Source: an uncultured Anaerolineales bacterium
Lineage (GTDB): Bacteria > Chloroflexota > Anaerolineae > Anaerolineales > Villigracilaceae
Direction: 5' to 3'
Assembly (NCBI GenBank): GCA_937960595.1
Contig: CALGPL010000031.1
Location: 1 to 64,000 of the forward strand
Length of the DNA: 64,000 nucleotides
The position numbers were made by a program, and so were the translations under genes. Positions within the stretch are counted from its first letter, which is position 1. Every line of letters begins with the position of its first letter. Under the pieces are notes generated by a model. The model was not told the DNA's origin. It saw only the letters and a program-made list of their open reading frames with translations, and did not search any database. Of the stretch, positions 40,470 to 49,483 are shown one piece after another.

Positions 40470-41403
40470 TCTCATCCTCCTCGGGGAAGTGAACCCAGTA
40501 ACGCGCCGAGCGGAAGATCGCCACGGTGATGCCCATCACGACCAGAAACATAACCCAGGCCAGGGCGCTGGCGTACCCCAGGTTGAGAAAAGAGAACATC
40601 TGGTAAGCGATGTAGGATTCCATCGGCGAAAGGCTCTGGCTGTACGGCAGGCCGCGGTCGAGCAAAGCCACACCGCCAAAGGCGCTGATCATGTTGATGA
40701 CCAGGCTGAAAAAGATCGCCGGCGAGATCATCGGAATCGTGATCGAGAAGAAACGCATGAGCGGCCCCGCCCCGTCGACGCGCGCCGCCTCGTAGATTTC
40801 TCGCGGAATCGCCTGCATCGCGCCCAGCATGATGAGGAAGCCGGGGCCAATCGTCCACAGCGCGAAGATGACCGGGAAGAGCATGTACAGGCCGGCCGGC
40901 GGCGGCAGGTCGAGCGGCTCGAGGATCAGGCGGTAGATCCAGCCGCTGCCAGGGCTGACCAGGCCAGAGATAATGAAATAAATGGCAATGGCCGGGATGA
41001 TGCTGGGCATGAAAAAAAGCGTCCGCAGCAGGCGCTTGCCGCGTAGCCAGTCGCTGCTGAAGAGGGCCGCCAGGCCCAGCGCCGCAACCATCTCGATCGG
41101 CACCGCCAGGACAAAATAGCCGATCGAACCGAACAGACTGCTGCCGGCATCTCGGTCGTGCAAGATGGCCAGGTAATTTTGCAGCCCCACGAAACGGATA
41201 TTCTCCGGATGGAGCATGTTGAAACTGGTGAACGAAAAGACCAGCGCCGCCAGAATCGGGATCGCCTTGAGCAGGACGAAACCGATCAGCCAGGGCAGAA
41301 TGAACAGGAAACCCACCCGGGCCGAGTGGCGGCTCAACGACAGACGCCCGGCCTGTTTCCCAGACCCCCTCGCGGAAGCCCGGCGGACAACATTGAATCT
41401 CAT
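40456..41403 (-). CDS. Carbohydrate ABC transporter permease (MalF type)
   Basis: 315 residues with six membrane helices and the EAA motif E-A-A-R-V-D-G-A-G-P near 220. It pairs with the MalG-like protein to form the membrane channel of a CUT1 sugar importer. The ATG at 41403 has GGGAGG 6 nt upstream. The substrate cannot be told; it would depend on a solute-binding protein outside the window. Confidence 0.92.
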   Translation of the reverse strand: MRFNVVRRASARGSGKQAGRLSLSRHSARVGFLFILPWLIGFVLLKAIPILAALVFSFTSFNMLHPENIRFVGLQNYLAILHDRDAGSSLFGSIGYFVLAVPIEMVAALGLAALFSSDWLRGKRLLRTLFFMPSIIPAIAIYFIISGLVSPGSGWIYRLILEPLDLPPPAGLYMLFPVIFALWTIGPGFLIMLGAMQAIPREIYEAARVDGAGPLMRFFSITIPMISPAIFFSLVINMISAFGGVALLDRGLPYSQSLSPMESYIAYQMFSFLNLGYASALAWVMFLVVMGITVAIFRSARYWVHFPEEDENVEI

Positions 41404-41555
41404 CGAAAACCTCCCGAGGGACTTCGTCCGTCTCCCTGCATCGTCTTCTTTCTGGTGACAGCCCAAACCCCAAAATCATACCCGAAAAAGGAAGCGGAGA
41501 GAAGTGTAACGCACATCAAGTTCCCCCGACCGGCCACGATCGAAAAACCCTGCGC

Positions 41556-41561
41556 TATAAT
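41556..41561 (+). promoter_or_regulatory. -10 element of the cyclophilin gene
   Basis: TATAAT 62 nt before the ATG at 41624, leaving a leader of about 55 nt with a good GGAGGAG site. The -35 is poor. The 41404-41623 gap holds this promoter and the divergent permease promoter region, and nothing else I can support. Confidence 0.45.
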
Positions 41562-41623
41562 TATTGAAGAAAAGTCTTGCGATAACCCGACAACAAAAGC
41601 CTGCGACCCCGGAGGAGAATCGT

Positions 41624-42328
41624 ATGCCTGTCACCAATCAGACCATCCGCGCCCGGCGACGAGCCGCCCGCGCCCGCCGCGCGGCGCGCAACCGGCTCAT
41701 CCTCGGTTCGATCCTGCTCGTTTTTGTAGCCTTTCTTACCTGGCTGATCTTTTCCTTGCAGGCCGAAAGAACGGCTGTTTTGAATCGGACCGCGACCGCT
41801 CTCGGTCCAACCGCCCATACCCTGCAATGGTCCTCGCCGCCCGAAATGACGATCGACATGAACAAGCACTACACGGCCACCATCGTCCTGGCCAAAGGCG
41901 GCAAGATCGTCCTCGAACTCTATCCCGATCAGGCGCCGCTGACCGTCAACAACTTCGTCTTCCTGGCCCGCCAGGGATTTTACAACGGCACCACCTTTCA
42001 TCGCGTCATCCCCGGCTTTGTAGCCCAGGGCGGCGACCCGACCGGCACCGGCGCCGGTACGCCCGGCTACTTCATCCCCAACGAGGACAACGAACTGACC
42101 TTTGCCGAGCCGGGCATGCTGGCCATGGCCAACTCGGGCCGCGACCGCAACGGTTGCCAGTTCTTCATCACCTACACGCCGCAAGAACGTTTGAACGGTT
42201 CTTTCACCATCTTCGGCAAAGTCCTCGAAGGCATGGACGTGCTGATGGGCCTGACGCCGCGCGATCCCGACGCGGCTCCCACCCAGGCCGGGGATCGGAT
42301 CGAGACCATCCTCATCGGCGAGGAATGA
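41624..42328 (+). CDS. Membrane-anchored cyclophilin-type peptidyl-prolyl isomerase
   Basis: 234 residues. A very basic N-terminus (R-A-R-R-R-A-A-R) is followed by a membrane helix (about 27-46) and an extracytoplasmic cyclophilin domain (about 80-232). The active-site segment is F-H-R-V-I-P-G-F-V-A-Q-G-G-D-P-T-G-T-G. A second block is A-M-A-N-S-G-x-D-x-N-G-C-Q-F-F-I-T, where a Cys replaces the usual Ser of the G-S-Q-F-F motif. It catalyses proline isomerisation in exported proteins. The ATG at 41624 has GGAGGAG 6 nt upstream and is preferred over an ATG at 41564. Confidence 0.93.
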   Translation: MPVTNQTIRARRRAARARRAARNRLILGSILLVFVAFLTWLIFSLQAERTAVLNRTATALGPTAHTLQWSSPPEMTIDMNKHYTATIVLAKGGKIVLELYPDQAPLTVNNFVFLARQGFYNGTTFHRVIPGFVAQGGDPTGTGAGTPGYFIPNEDNELTFAEPGMLAMANSGRDRNGCQFFITYTPQERLNGSFTIFGKVLEGMDVLMGLTPRDPDAAPTQAGDRIETILIGEE

Positions 42329-42340
42329 GTCCCGGCCGGC

Positions 42341-42381
42341 AAAAAAACTGTGTGGCCGTTCTGCCCTCAAGACGGCCACAC
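42341..42381 (-). terminator. Rho-independent terminator of nrdJ
   Basis: 10-bp stem GTGTGGCCGT / ACGGCCACAC (42350-42359 with 42372-42381), followed on the minus strand by a seven-T run at 42347-42341. It also separates nrdJ from the convergent cyclophilin gene. Confidence 0.85.
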
Positions 42382-42421
42382 CTTCGACTTTATCTGTAAT
42401 CACCACCAAGAACATCCAGAA

Positions 42422-45073
42422 TCAGCACTCACTATATCCGCACGTATAACATTTGCGGCAACCCTCTTCATTGACCATCGTCGCCTCGCCGCACTCCGGG
42501 CAGAGATCGCCCATGCGCAGCGCCGACTGGCGCGCCGAGTCCGAGCCGAGGTCGGCGACAGGTTCGGGCCGGTGACCGTTGCCGCCATCCTCCTTCGCCT
42601 CGACGCGCTCGTTGACCGCGTGCGAGGTGCCCCCCGTCAGATATTCGTCCAACACCTGGCCCACGCCGTCGGGCAGCGAGCGGACGCGGTTGCGGCCAAA
42701 GCCCAACGACCGGCCCCCGCCGATGCCCGATAACTGGCGCACCACTTCGGCCAGGCGGTCACGCGGTGGGATGGGCGAGGTCAGGCGAAGAATGTACGAA
42801 ATCAACCGCCCAATCGCCTCCGAGACAGCCGCCGTCTCTGACCCTGCCTTGGCCGTGTTGATGAACACCTCGAAGGGCTGCCCCCCGCCGTTCTCGTTGA
42901 CGGTCACAAAAGCCTTGCCGAGCGGCGTCTCCACTTGGAAAGTGTGTCCGTGCAAGACGCGCGAGCGCGGTTTCTTCGATTCATGCCAGGCGGCAATTTG
43001 CGAGTCGATCTCCGCCGCCGAGACCGGTTTGGCGCTCCCCGTCGCCGGGTTGCCAAAGGGCAAGACCACCGGGGCCGCCGGGGCCTCGGTTGGCTGCTTC
43101 TTCTCAGCAGTGGCGCGCGTCTCGAGAACCACCTTCTCGCGCGAACCGGTCACGTAGACGGTGGTGCCTTTGCAGCCCAGTTCCCAGGCCAGCCTGTAGG
43201 CCTCGGCCACGTCTTCCACCGTGGCCCCTTCGGGGAAGTTGATCGTCTTCGAGAGCGAATTGTCCACGAAAGCCTGCAGGGCGGCCTGCATGCGGACGTG
43301 TTCCTCGGCGCTGATGTCGCCGGCCACCACAAAGACCTCTCGCAGCGCCTCGGGCACCTCCGCCACCCCCTGACAGGTGCCGCGCTCCATCACCTGTTGG
43401 ATGATCGTCTGGCGGGCTTTTTCATCGAGACCCGCCTGCTCCAAAGCCGCCTCGAAGCGCGGGCTGGCATAGGTCAGTTGCAAGTCCTTGCCCTTATCGT
43501 TGACATGGCGGATATAGGCCAGGGCAAAGACCGGCTCACAGCCGTATCCCTCGCAGCCGGCCACGGTGGCAATCGTCCCGGTCGGCGCGACGGTGGTCTG
43601 AGCCGCGTTGCGGATGCCGAACTTGACGATCCCCTCCACCACCGACTCCCAATCAACCGGCGGACGACCCCAATCGCGGCTATACGGGACGATCGAGCGC
43701 GGCGGCTCCCAGCGCAAGTCCTCAGGATCATAGATGCTGCCCTTGATGGCCGGGAACGGGCCGCGCTCGCGGGCCAGTCGAATGCTGGTCTGCATGGCAT
43801 GATAGCGCACGAACTCCATCACCTGGGCGCCAAATTCCTGTCCGGCCGGCGAACCGTAACGCACGCCCACATGGTACATCAGGTCAGCCAGACCCATGAT
43901 GCCCAGGCCGATCCGCCGCGCCCGGTGGGCAGCCTCTTTCAACTGCGGCACAGCCGGCACATAAGCATTGACCTCCACCACATTATCGAGGAAGCGGGTG
44001 GCCGTTTCGACGCTCTGGCGGAGAGTCTCCCAATCCACCGTCCCGGCGGGGCCGCAGTGCTCGTTCAGGTTGATCGAAGCCAGGCAACAGTTCTCGTAAG
44101 GGCCCAGCCATTGTTCCCCGCACGGGTTGGTCGACTCGAGCGGATACAGATGCGGGACGGGATTGGCGCGGTTGGCAGCGTCTAGGAAGAGCACGCCCGG
44201 CTCACCGTTGTGATGCGCCTGGCGGACGATCTTCTCGAACAGATCACGCGCCCGCACCGTTTTGTACACCTTGATGGGAATGCCCGCCTGGCGCGCCTGC
44301 TCGAGGGTGCCATGGAAGCCGCGGTAGCGCGGCGAGGCAATATCGGGGAAAACCAAATCCCAATCGGCGTCGTCTTTGACCGCTTGCATGAAAGCATCGG
44401 TGATGCCGACCGAGATGTTGAAATTGGTGATGGCGTTCTCGTCCGTCTTGCAGGTGATGAACTCCTCGATATCCGGATGGTCGACGCGCAGGACGCCCAT
44501 GTTGGCGCCGCGCCGCGTCCCTCCCTGGGCGATCTCGCCAAAGGCGTGATCATACACCCGCAGGAATCCCACCGGACCCGTCGCCTGTCCGGCGGACGAT
44601 TTGACGAGCGCCCCCTTTGGGCGCAGCCGCGAGAACGAGAAGCCGTTTCCCCCGCCGGTCTGCTGGATCAGCGCCGCGTTGCGCAGCGTCTGGAAAATGC
44701 CGGACGGATCACGGCCCATGTCATCGGCAATCGGCAGCACAAAGCATGCCGCCAGTTGCCCAAGCGGCGTGCCCGCCCCGGTGAAAGTCGGCGAATTGGG
44801 GAAGAATTTCTTGGAAGTCAGAAGAAGGTAAAATTCGCGCGCCCTGGTAATCACATCGCCGCCCCATATCTCCTCGGCTTTGGCCACATGATAGGCAACC
44901 CGCCAGAACATCTCCTCGACCGTTTCCACCAGTTCGCCGTCGTCGCCGCGCCGGACGTACCGCCGCAACAGCACCTGACGGGCATTCTCGGTCAATTGCA
45001 CACCAGGCAGATCCTCCGGCCTCGGCGGCGTGGGCAAGAGTCCATGCTGAGAAATAATGCTGGTCGTTGCCAT
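42422..45073 (-). CDS. nrdJ: Adenosylcobalamin-dependent ribonucleoside reductase (class II)
   Basis: 883-residue enzyme that reduces ribonucleotides to deoxyribonucleotides using B12. Features include the N-terminal [21 protein letters not shown], then N-P-C-G-E-Q with Cys and Glu of the radical site. Phosphate binding is by A-P-T-G-T-I-A, and the C-terminal redox/zinc tail has C-P-E-C-G ... C-R-K-C-Y-T-C-G. No intein is present. The ATG at 45073 has GAGGAGG upstream. It lies 130 nt after nrdR, the regulator of its family. The 45074-45201 gap contains a partial CGCCAAG unit and no cobalamin riboswitch. Confidence 0.96.
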   Translation of the reverse strand: MATTSIISQHGLLPTPPRPEDLPGVQLTENARQVLLRRYVRRGDDGELVETVEEMFWRVAYHVAKAEEIWGGDVITRAREFYLLLTSKKFFPNSPTFTGAGTPLGQLAACFVLPIADDMGRDPSGIFQTLRNAALIQQTGGGNGFSFSRLRPKGALVKSSAGQATGPVGFLRVYDHAFGEIAQGGTRRGANMGVLRVDHPDIEEFITCKTDENAITNFNISVGITDAFMQAVKDDADWDLVFPDIASPRYRGFHGTLEQARQAGIPIKVYKTVRARDLFEKIVRQAHHNGEPGVLFLDAANRANPVPHLYPLESTNPCGEQWLGPYENCCLASINLNEHCGPAGTVDWETLRQSVETATRFLDNVVEVNAYVPAVPQLKEAAHRARRIGLGIMGLADLMYHVGVRYGSPAGQEFGAQVMEFVRYHAMQTSIRLARERGPFPAIKGSIYDPEDLRWEPPRSIVPYSRDWGRPPVDWESVVEGIVKFGIRNAAQTTVAPTGTIATVAGCEGYGCEPVFALAYIRHVNDKGKDLQLTYASPRFEAALEQAGLDEKARQTIIQQVMERGTCQGVAEVPEALREVFVVAGDISAEEHVRMQAALQAFVDNSLSKTINFPEGATVEDVAEAYRLAWELGCKGTTVYVTGSREKVVLETRATAEKKQPTEAPAAPVVLPFGNPATGSAKPVSAAEIDSQIAAWHESKKPRSRVLHGHTFQVETPLGKAFVTVNENGGGQPFEVFINTAKAGSETAAVSEAIGRLISYILRLTSPIPPRDRLAEVVRQLSGIGGGRSLGFGRNRVRSLPDGVGQVLDEYLTGGTSHAVNERVEAKEDGGNGHRPEPVADLGSDSARQSALRMGDLCPECGEATMVNEEGCRKCYTCGYSEC

Positions 45074-45201
45074 GATGACAGCCTCCTCTACAAACAGGGG
45101 AATGGGTAAAAAAGAGTCTGGGTCGAAAGGTATGCCCAGAGAATGAGAACGCCATGCATTTTCGCCTCGCGTCACCGACAGAGACGCCAAGGCATGCTCT
45201 C

Positions 45202-45654
45202 TTACTTGCCTTCCAATAATCGGTTGATTTCGTCGCGCAGGGCATGCAAATCGTCCAGCCGCAAATAGACGATCGCATAGCGGATGTAGGCAATCTGGTC
45301 CAGTTCCTTGAGGCCGGCGATGACCAGGTCGCCGACGGCGCGCGAGGAGACTTCGGCCCGGCCCATTTTCTGCAATTCAGCCTCGACCATGCCCGTCAGC
45401 CGTTCGATATCGGCAGCCGAGACCGGACGCTTGGCGCAGGCAATCCGGATGCCGCGCATCAACTTCTCGCGATCGAACTCCTCGCGGGTTCCATCTTGTT
45501 TGACAATCAGGGGCGTAGCCAGGATCGGACGCTCGTAACTGCTGAAGCGCTGCTTGCACTTAAGACATTCCCGCCGGCGACGAATGCCGCCGTGGCTGTC
45601 ATGAGCGGTATCAATGACTTTGGAATCTTCGTGATGACAGTAAGGACAACGCAT
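45202..45654 (-). CDS. nrdR: Transcriptional repressor NrdR
   Basis: 150 residues. An N-terminal zinc ribbon (M-R-C-P-Y-C ... C-L-K-C) is followed by an ATP cone (about 48-135). It represses ribonucleotide reductase genes when the dATP/ATP signal is high. The ATG at 45654 is chosen because the canonical M-R-C-P-Y-C begins there. It precedes nrdJ in the same direction. Two NrdR-box-like sites lie in its own upstream region, implying autoregulation of nrdR-nrdJ. Confidence 0.96.
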   Translation of the reverse strand: MRCPYCHHEDSKVIDTAHDSHGGIRRRRECLKCKQRFSSYERPILATPLIVKQDGTREEFDREKLMRGIRIACAKRPVSAADIERLTGMVEAELQKMGRAEVSSRAVGDLVIAGLKELDQIAYIRYAIVYLRLDDLHALRDEINRLLEGK

Positions 45655-45689
45655 AAGCCGAGGGTCCGGGATTCTTAGAACAAATGTAG

Positions 45690-45705
45690 CCGCCATATAT
45701 AGAGT
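45690..45705. promoter_or_regulatory. NrdR-box-like site 1
   Basis: Core CCATATATAG at 45693-45702 fits the NrdR box core C-w-A-t-A-T-a-T-w-G with one mismatch. It is 30 nt from site 2, about three helical turns, as in known tandem NrdR boxes. Confidence 0.55.
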
Positions 45706-45719
45706 TCCCGAAAATGGAA

Positions 45720-45735
45720 CCCCAAGATATGGGGC
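45720..45735. promoter_or_regulatory. NrdR-box-like site 2
   Basis: Core CAAGATATGG at 45723-45732 matches the NrdR box core at eight of ten positions. It is paired with site 1 upstream of nrdR. Confidence 0.5.
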
Positions 45736-45750
45736 TATTGTAGTCAGATT

Positions 45751-45766
45751 CTAACATATTTGTTAG
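45751..45766. promoter_or_regulatory. Perfect 16-bp palindrome upstream of the NrdR boxes
   Basis: CTAACA-TATT-TGTTAG, with perfect 6-bp arms, in the region where the -35 of nrdR would lie. The 45655-45837 gap holds this site and the NrdR-like boxes. Which regulator binds is unknown. Confidence 0.45.
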
Positions 45767-45837
45767 GCGCGAACAAGAGGACAGACGGGGGATTGACCTT
45801 AAATTTTTCTTACCGGAGACCGAACCGAGGAAGCCCT

Positions 45838-47286
45838 TCAGTGTTTCTTGGCCTCCTGCCATAATGCTTCCATCTCTTCCAGGCTCAGGTCCGATACCCT
45901 CCGGCCTTGCCGGCGGGCAGCGGCCTCGATATAGGCAAAGCGCTTCTTGAAGCGCAGATTCGTGGCGCGCAAAGCCGACTCGGCATCCACGTTCTTCCAA
46001 CGGGCCAGGTTGACCAGGGCAAAGAACAGATCGCCCAATTCGTCCGCCAGCATGGCGGGATCCGAAGCCTGCCGGACTTCTTCGATCTCCTCGGCGATCT
46101 TGTCGAGAACGCCCTCGATCACCGGCCAGTCGAACCCGACCCGCGCGGCGCGATCCTGATACTCGAGCGCCTGACTGAGCGCCGGCAGGGCCAGCGGTAC
46201 GCCATCCAGCAAGCCCTTCTCCTCGTCGCCATTTTCCTGTCGTTCTGCGGCCTTGATCTTTTCCCAGTTCTGCAAAACGTCCCCCACCCCCTCCACTTGC
46301 ACCTCGCCAAAGACATGCGGATGGCGGCGGATGATCTTCTCGCGAATGCCCTTGAGCACCTCCGCCATACCGAATTCGCCCTCCTCGTTGGCAATTTGGG
46401 CATGCAACACAATTTGCAGCAAAAGGTCACCGAATTCCTCGGCCATCTCTTGCGGATTACCAGAATCGATCGCGTCCAGCGCTTCGTAGGCTTCCTCGAG
46501 CAGGTGCGGGCGCAAAGTGGCATGAGTCTGTTCGCGATCCCAGGGGCAACCATCGGGAGCGCGCAGGGCCGCTATGACCTCCTGAAAGGCCTCGAAGGAG
46601 GTGCCCTCCCCAAGCGGCGGCAGGTAGAGGGCCGTCAGCAGACCAAGATGCGGGCTGCGGTCGATGGCATAGAGCGGCAGATCCTCGACCTGTTCCTGCG
46701 ACGTGCCGGCGGCATGCACCAGCCGCACCGGATGTTCATCGGGATAGACCGCCGTGAGAGTCATCTTCACCTCGGCCGCCACCATCTGCGAATAGATTTG
46801 GGCGATCAGGGCCGGGGCATCCGGCGGAAAGAGCGGAATATGGTTGAGGCTCAATTCGAGGGCATCCACGAGGGCCAGACGCGGGAACGGGTCGAGGCCG
46901 AGGGCGGCAAAGACCGGCTCGAGGAAGGAAACGCCGTCCACGACGCGGACCGGCAGGCCGTCTGCCCGCGCCCGGCGCAGGATCTCAGGGCCGGTTGCTT
47001 CGGCCACGAACGGGTGACCGGGGACGGCGTAGATCACACCCTGGGGACGGCGGCCCAGGGCCAGCACCTGCTCCACGATGGCGGCGTACACGGCCTCGAA
47101 GTCTTCGCCCGTCTCGTAGAGCGAATCGAAGGAATGCAATTCGAGCGCAGCCGGCAAACCGGCAACGGCCGGGTGCTGCCGCGTGCGCAGCCAGACCTCG
47201 GCCGCGGCGGTCAACACCTCCCAGGCCTGGCGCGTCAGGTGGGTCGGGTCGCCGGGACCCAGTCCGAGCAGGGTAATTCCGGGCAT
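45838..47286 (-). CDS. mazG: Tetrapyrrole-methylase-like / MazG pyrophosphohydrolase fusion (YabN type)
   Basis: 482 residues. The N-terminal domain (about 1-220) has the methylase SAM-site pattern L-L-G-L-G-P-G-D-P and G-H-P-F-V. The C-terminal MazG part (about 225-480) has L-L-E-E-A-Y-E-A-L-D-A-I then E-E-F-G-D-L-L-L-Q-I-V-L-H-A, the metal-binding ExxE and ExxD helices of one dNTP-hydrolysing unit, and a second, more divergent unit. It removes non-canonical or excess NTPs. The ATG at 47286 has GGAG 6 nt upstream. The role of the methylase-like half in such fusions is unknown. Confidence 0.93.
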   Translation of the reverse strand: MPGITLLGLGPGDPTHLTRQAWEVLTAAAEVWLRTRQHPAVAGLPAALELHSFDSLYETGEDFEAVYAAIVEQVLALGRRPQGVIYAVPGHPFVAEATGPEILRRARADGLPVRVVDGVSFLEPVFAALGLDPFPRLALVDALELSLNHIPLFPPDAPALIAQIYSQMVAAEVKMTLTAVYPDEHPVRLVHAAGTSQEQVEDLPLYAIDRSPHLGLLTALYLPPLGEGTSFEAFQEVIAALRAPDGCPWDREQTHATLRPHLLEEAYEALDAIDSGNPQEMAEEFGDLLLQIVLHAQIANEEGEFGMAEVLKGIREKIIRRHPHVFGEVQVEGVGDVLQNWEKIKAAERQENGDEEKGLLDGVPLALPALSQALEYQDRAARVGFDWPVIEGVLDKIAEEIEEVRQASDPAMLADELGDLFFALVNLARWKNVDAESALRATNLRFKKRFAYIEAAARRQGRRVSDLSLEEMEALWQEAKKH

Positions 47287-47316
47287 TGGATTCTCCATAA
47301 ATACAGGTTAAAAACC

Positions 47317-47397
47317 TACCGCCGAGTGCACGGAGAGCGCAGCGCCTTTCTTCGAAAATCTTGCGCGCTCTCCGCGTCTCCGCGGTAAGGACTGTCT
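47317..47397. repeat. Hairpin-forming intergenic repeat D (CGCGGAG type)
   Basis: Left arm TACCGCCGAGTGCACGGAGA and right arm CTCTCCGCGTCTCCGCGGTA. On the minus strand it follows rpsI by about 40 nt and ends in GGTAGGTTTTTAACC, so the repeat can double as the Rho-independent terminator of the ribosomal super-operon. Confidence 0.65.
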
Positions 47398-47434
47398 CTG
47401 CGCAGTGCAGGGGGTGCGCCGCGCCTGACAGAGA

Positions 47435-47830
47435 CTAACGCTTGGTGTAGGTCGGGGCCTTGCGAGCGCCTTTGAGGCCGGGTTTCTTGCGTTCCTTGAC
47501 GCGCGCATCGCGCGTCAGGAGGCCGTGCTTGCGCATGGCGGAGGTCAGGTTCGGATCCATCTTGACCAGGGCGCGCGCCAAGCCGAGTGCCACCGCGTCG
47601 GTCTGGCCGCTGACGCCGCCGCCCTTGACCAGGACGGTGACGTCGAACGATTTGGCATCCTGGCCGGCAGCCATAAACGGTCGCAGAATGGCGTCCAGGT
47701 CGCCCAGGCGGGTGAAATAGGCCTGCAGATCTTTCTCGTTGACGATGAATTTGCCCGACCCGCTCATCACGCGCACGCGGGCGACACTCTCCTTGCGGCG
47801 GCCAATCCCTTCATAATATTGCACTGACAT
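47435..47830 (-). CDS. rpsI: 30S ribosomal protein S9
   Basis: 131 residues, ending T-Y-T-K-R, the P-site-contacting S9 tail. The motif G-I-G-R-R-K-E-S-V-A-R-V-R is at about 9-21. It is the last gene of the rplM-rpsI pair, 12 nt after rplM. Confidence 0.97.
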   Translation of the reverse strand: MSVQYYEGIGRRKESVARVRVMSGSGKFIVNEKDLQAYFTRLGDLDAILRPFMAAGQDAKSFDVTVLVKGGGVSGQTDAVALGLARALVKMDPNLTSAMRKHGLLTRDARVKERKKPGLKGARKAPTYTKR

Positions 47831-47842
47831 ATCCTTGCTCCT

Positions 47843-48283
47843 TTATGCTACCGTTTGCGGATTCTGAGCCGTGTGGGGGTGTTCCGCGCCGCCGTAGACT
47901 TTGAGCCGCTTCATCAGTTGGCGGCCAAATTTGTTGTGCGGGAGCATGCCCCACACCGCAGCGCGGATGACGCGGTCCGGATATTTCTCCAGCAGATCGC
48001 GCAAATTGACCGCCTTGAGACCGCCGGGGTAGCCGGAGTGATGGTAGTACATCTTCTCGGTCAACTTGGTGCTGGTGCGCGTGCCGGTGACGGTGATGTG
48101 ACGGGCATTGATGACCACGACGTAATCGCCGACGCCGACGCCCGGCGTGAAGGTCGGCTTGTGCTTGCCCAGCAAGAGCGAGGCGATCCGGGTAGCCAGG
48201 CGGCCCAAATTCTGACCGGCGGCATCCACCAGCAACCACTGGGGTTGGATCTCAGCAGCCTTGGGATAGTAAGATTTGTACAC
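47843..48283 (-). CDS. rplM: 50S ribosomal protein L13
   Basis: 146 residues with the L13 pattern W-L-L-V-D-A-A-G-Q-N-L-G-R-L-A-T-R-I-A-S and H-H-S-G-Y-P-G-G-L-K. It lies between truA and rpsI, the usual order after the alpha operon. Confidence 0.97.
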   Translation of the reverse strand: MYKSYYPKAAEIQPQWLLVDAAGQNLGRLATRIASLLLGKHKPTFTPGVGVGDYVVVINARHITVTGTRTSTKLTEKMYYHHSGYPGGLKAVNLRDLLEKYPDRVIRAAVWGMLPHNKFGRQLMKRLKVYGGAEHPHTAQNPQTVA

Positions 48284-48311
48284 TTTCGTCTCTCCAAACG
48301 TTCAGACTAAT

Positions 48312-49052
48312 TCATGCCAGATTATCATAACGGACTGCGAGCAGCGTCAGCCCGCAGGCTGGCGCCAGGCCGGCCAACGGGACCCGTTCGCCGGTCTCCA
48401 CCGCCCGACGCAGCGCCTCGGGCGTCAGTCGGCCCTGTCCGACCGCCACTTGCAGAAAGACCAGCCGCCGCACCATCCGATACAGGAAGGCGTCGGCTTC
48501 GATCTCGAAGGACCACTCGTCTTCATTTTGACGCCACGCCGCGGCGTGGACGGTGCGCACGGTGCTGCCTCCGGCCCGGGGCGGGGTGCCGAAGGCGGAA
48601 AAATCGTGGCAGCCCGGCCACAAATCGGCCAAAGGCGTCAGGTCGGTCACTGCCGGCCAGACTCGCCAGGCATAGCGTTCTCGCAGCGGATCACGGACGG
48701 GATCACAGAACAAGCGATAACGGTAACGCCGGCTGACGGCGTCGAAGCGCGGGTGGAAATCCTCTGCCGCCATTTGCACAGAGCGGACAGCCAGATCGGC
48801 CGGCAGATGGGTATTCAGTGCCTGGAGGAGGGCCTGCGGGCCATGAGTCCAGTCGAAGTCGAAGGCGGCCACCTGACCGCTGGCGTGCGTCCCGGTGTCG
48901 GTGCGGCCGGCGAGCAAAATGGACGTCCCTTTCCAGCCGATGCGGCGCAGCGCCTCTTCAAGTTCAGCCTGGACGGTGCGGCCCACTCCCTGGCGCTGAC
49001 TGCCGACAAAGCGGGTGCCGTCGTAGGCGACGATAATCTGGTAACGTGCCAT
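48312..49052 (-). CDS. truA: tRNA pseudouridine synthase A (positions 38-40)
   Basis: 246 residues. The catalytic Asp is in A-G-R-T-D-T-G-T-H-A-S-G-Q (about 55), and V-A-Y-D-G-T-R-F-V-G-S-Q-R-Q starts the fold. It isomerises uridines in the tRNA anticodon arm. It is positioned between rplQ and rplM, as in many bacteria. Confidence 0.95.
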   Translation of the reverse strand: MARYQIIVAYDGTRFVGSQRQGVGRTVQAELEEALRRIGWKGTSILLAGRTDTGTHASGQVAAFDFDWTHGPQALLQALNTHLPADLAVRSVQMAAEDFHPRFDAVSRRYRYRLFCDPVRDPLRERYAWRVWPAVTDLTPLADLWPGCHDFSAFGTPPRAGGSTVRTVHAAAWRQNEDEWSFEIEADAFLYRMVRRLVFLQVAVGQGRLTPEALRRAVETGERVPLAGLAPACGLTLLAVRYDNLA

Positions 49053-49092
49053 TGTCAGCGATCAGGACCGACAAACTCGACCGACGACCTGA

Positions 49093-49476
49093 TCACTCTT
49101 CGACCAACTCGAGCAAGACCATCTCGGCTTTGTCGCCGAAGCGTGGTCCCAGTTTGAGCACACGGGTATAGCCACCGTTGCGTCCCGCGAAGCGGGGGGC
49201 AATTTCATCGAACAATTTCTTGATGACGGCGTTGCTGTTATTGCCCAGACGGGCCGCCACCAGACGGCGAGCCGCCACCTTCTTCGCCTCGTCGGCGTCC
49301 TGGATGCTGCGCGCCAGGGTGATCATCCGCTCGGCCTCGCTGCGGATGGCCGCCGCTTTGGCCTGTGTGGTGCGAATGCGCTCATGGGTAAAGAATTGCT
49401 TGATCAGGTTGCGGCGCAGAGCAAGACGGGCGCCCTTGCTACGATTGAGTTTATAACCAGCCACTTGGTGTCGCAT
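49093..49476 (-). CDS. rplQ: 50S ribosomal protein L17
   Basis: 127 residues beginning M-R-H-Q-V-A-G-Y-K-L-N-R, with F-T-H-E-R-I-R-T-T and a C-terminal R-F-G-D-K-A-E-M-V-L-L-E-L. It directly follows rpoA (7 nt), the conserved alpha-operon order. Confidence 0.97.
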   Translation of the reverse strand: MRHQVAGYKLNRSKGARLALRRNLIKQFFTHERIRTTQAKAAAIRSEAERMITLARSIQDADEAKKVAARRLVAARLGNNSNAVIKKLFDEIAPRFAGRNGGYTRVLKLGPRFGDKAEMVLLELVEE

Positions 49477-49483
49477 TGCTACA

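Noticed and set aside
45074-45201. Cobalamin riboswitch upstream of nrdJ
   Set aside because: The gap is only 128 nt and shows neither the B12 box nor the multi-stem fold; nrdR boxes lie upstream of nrdR instead.
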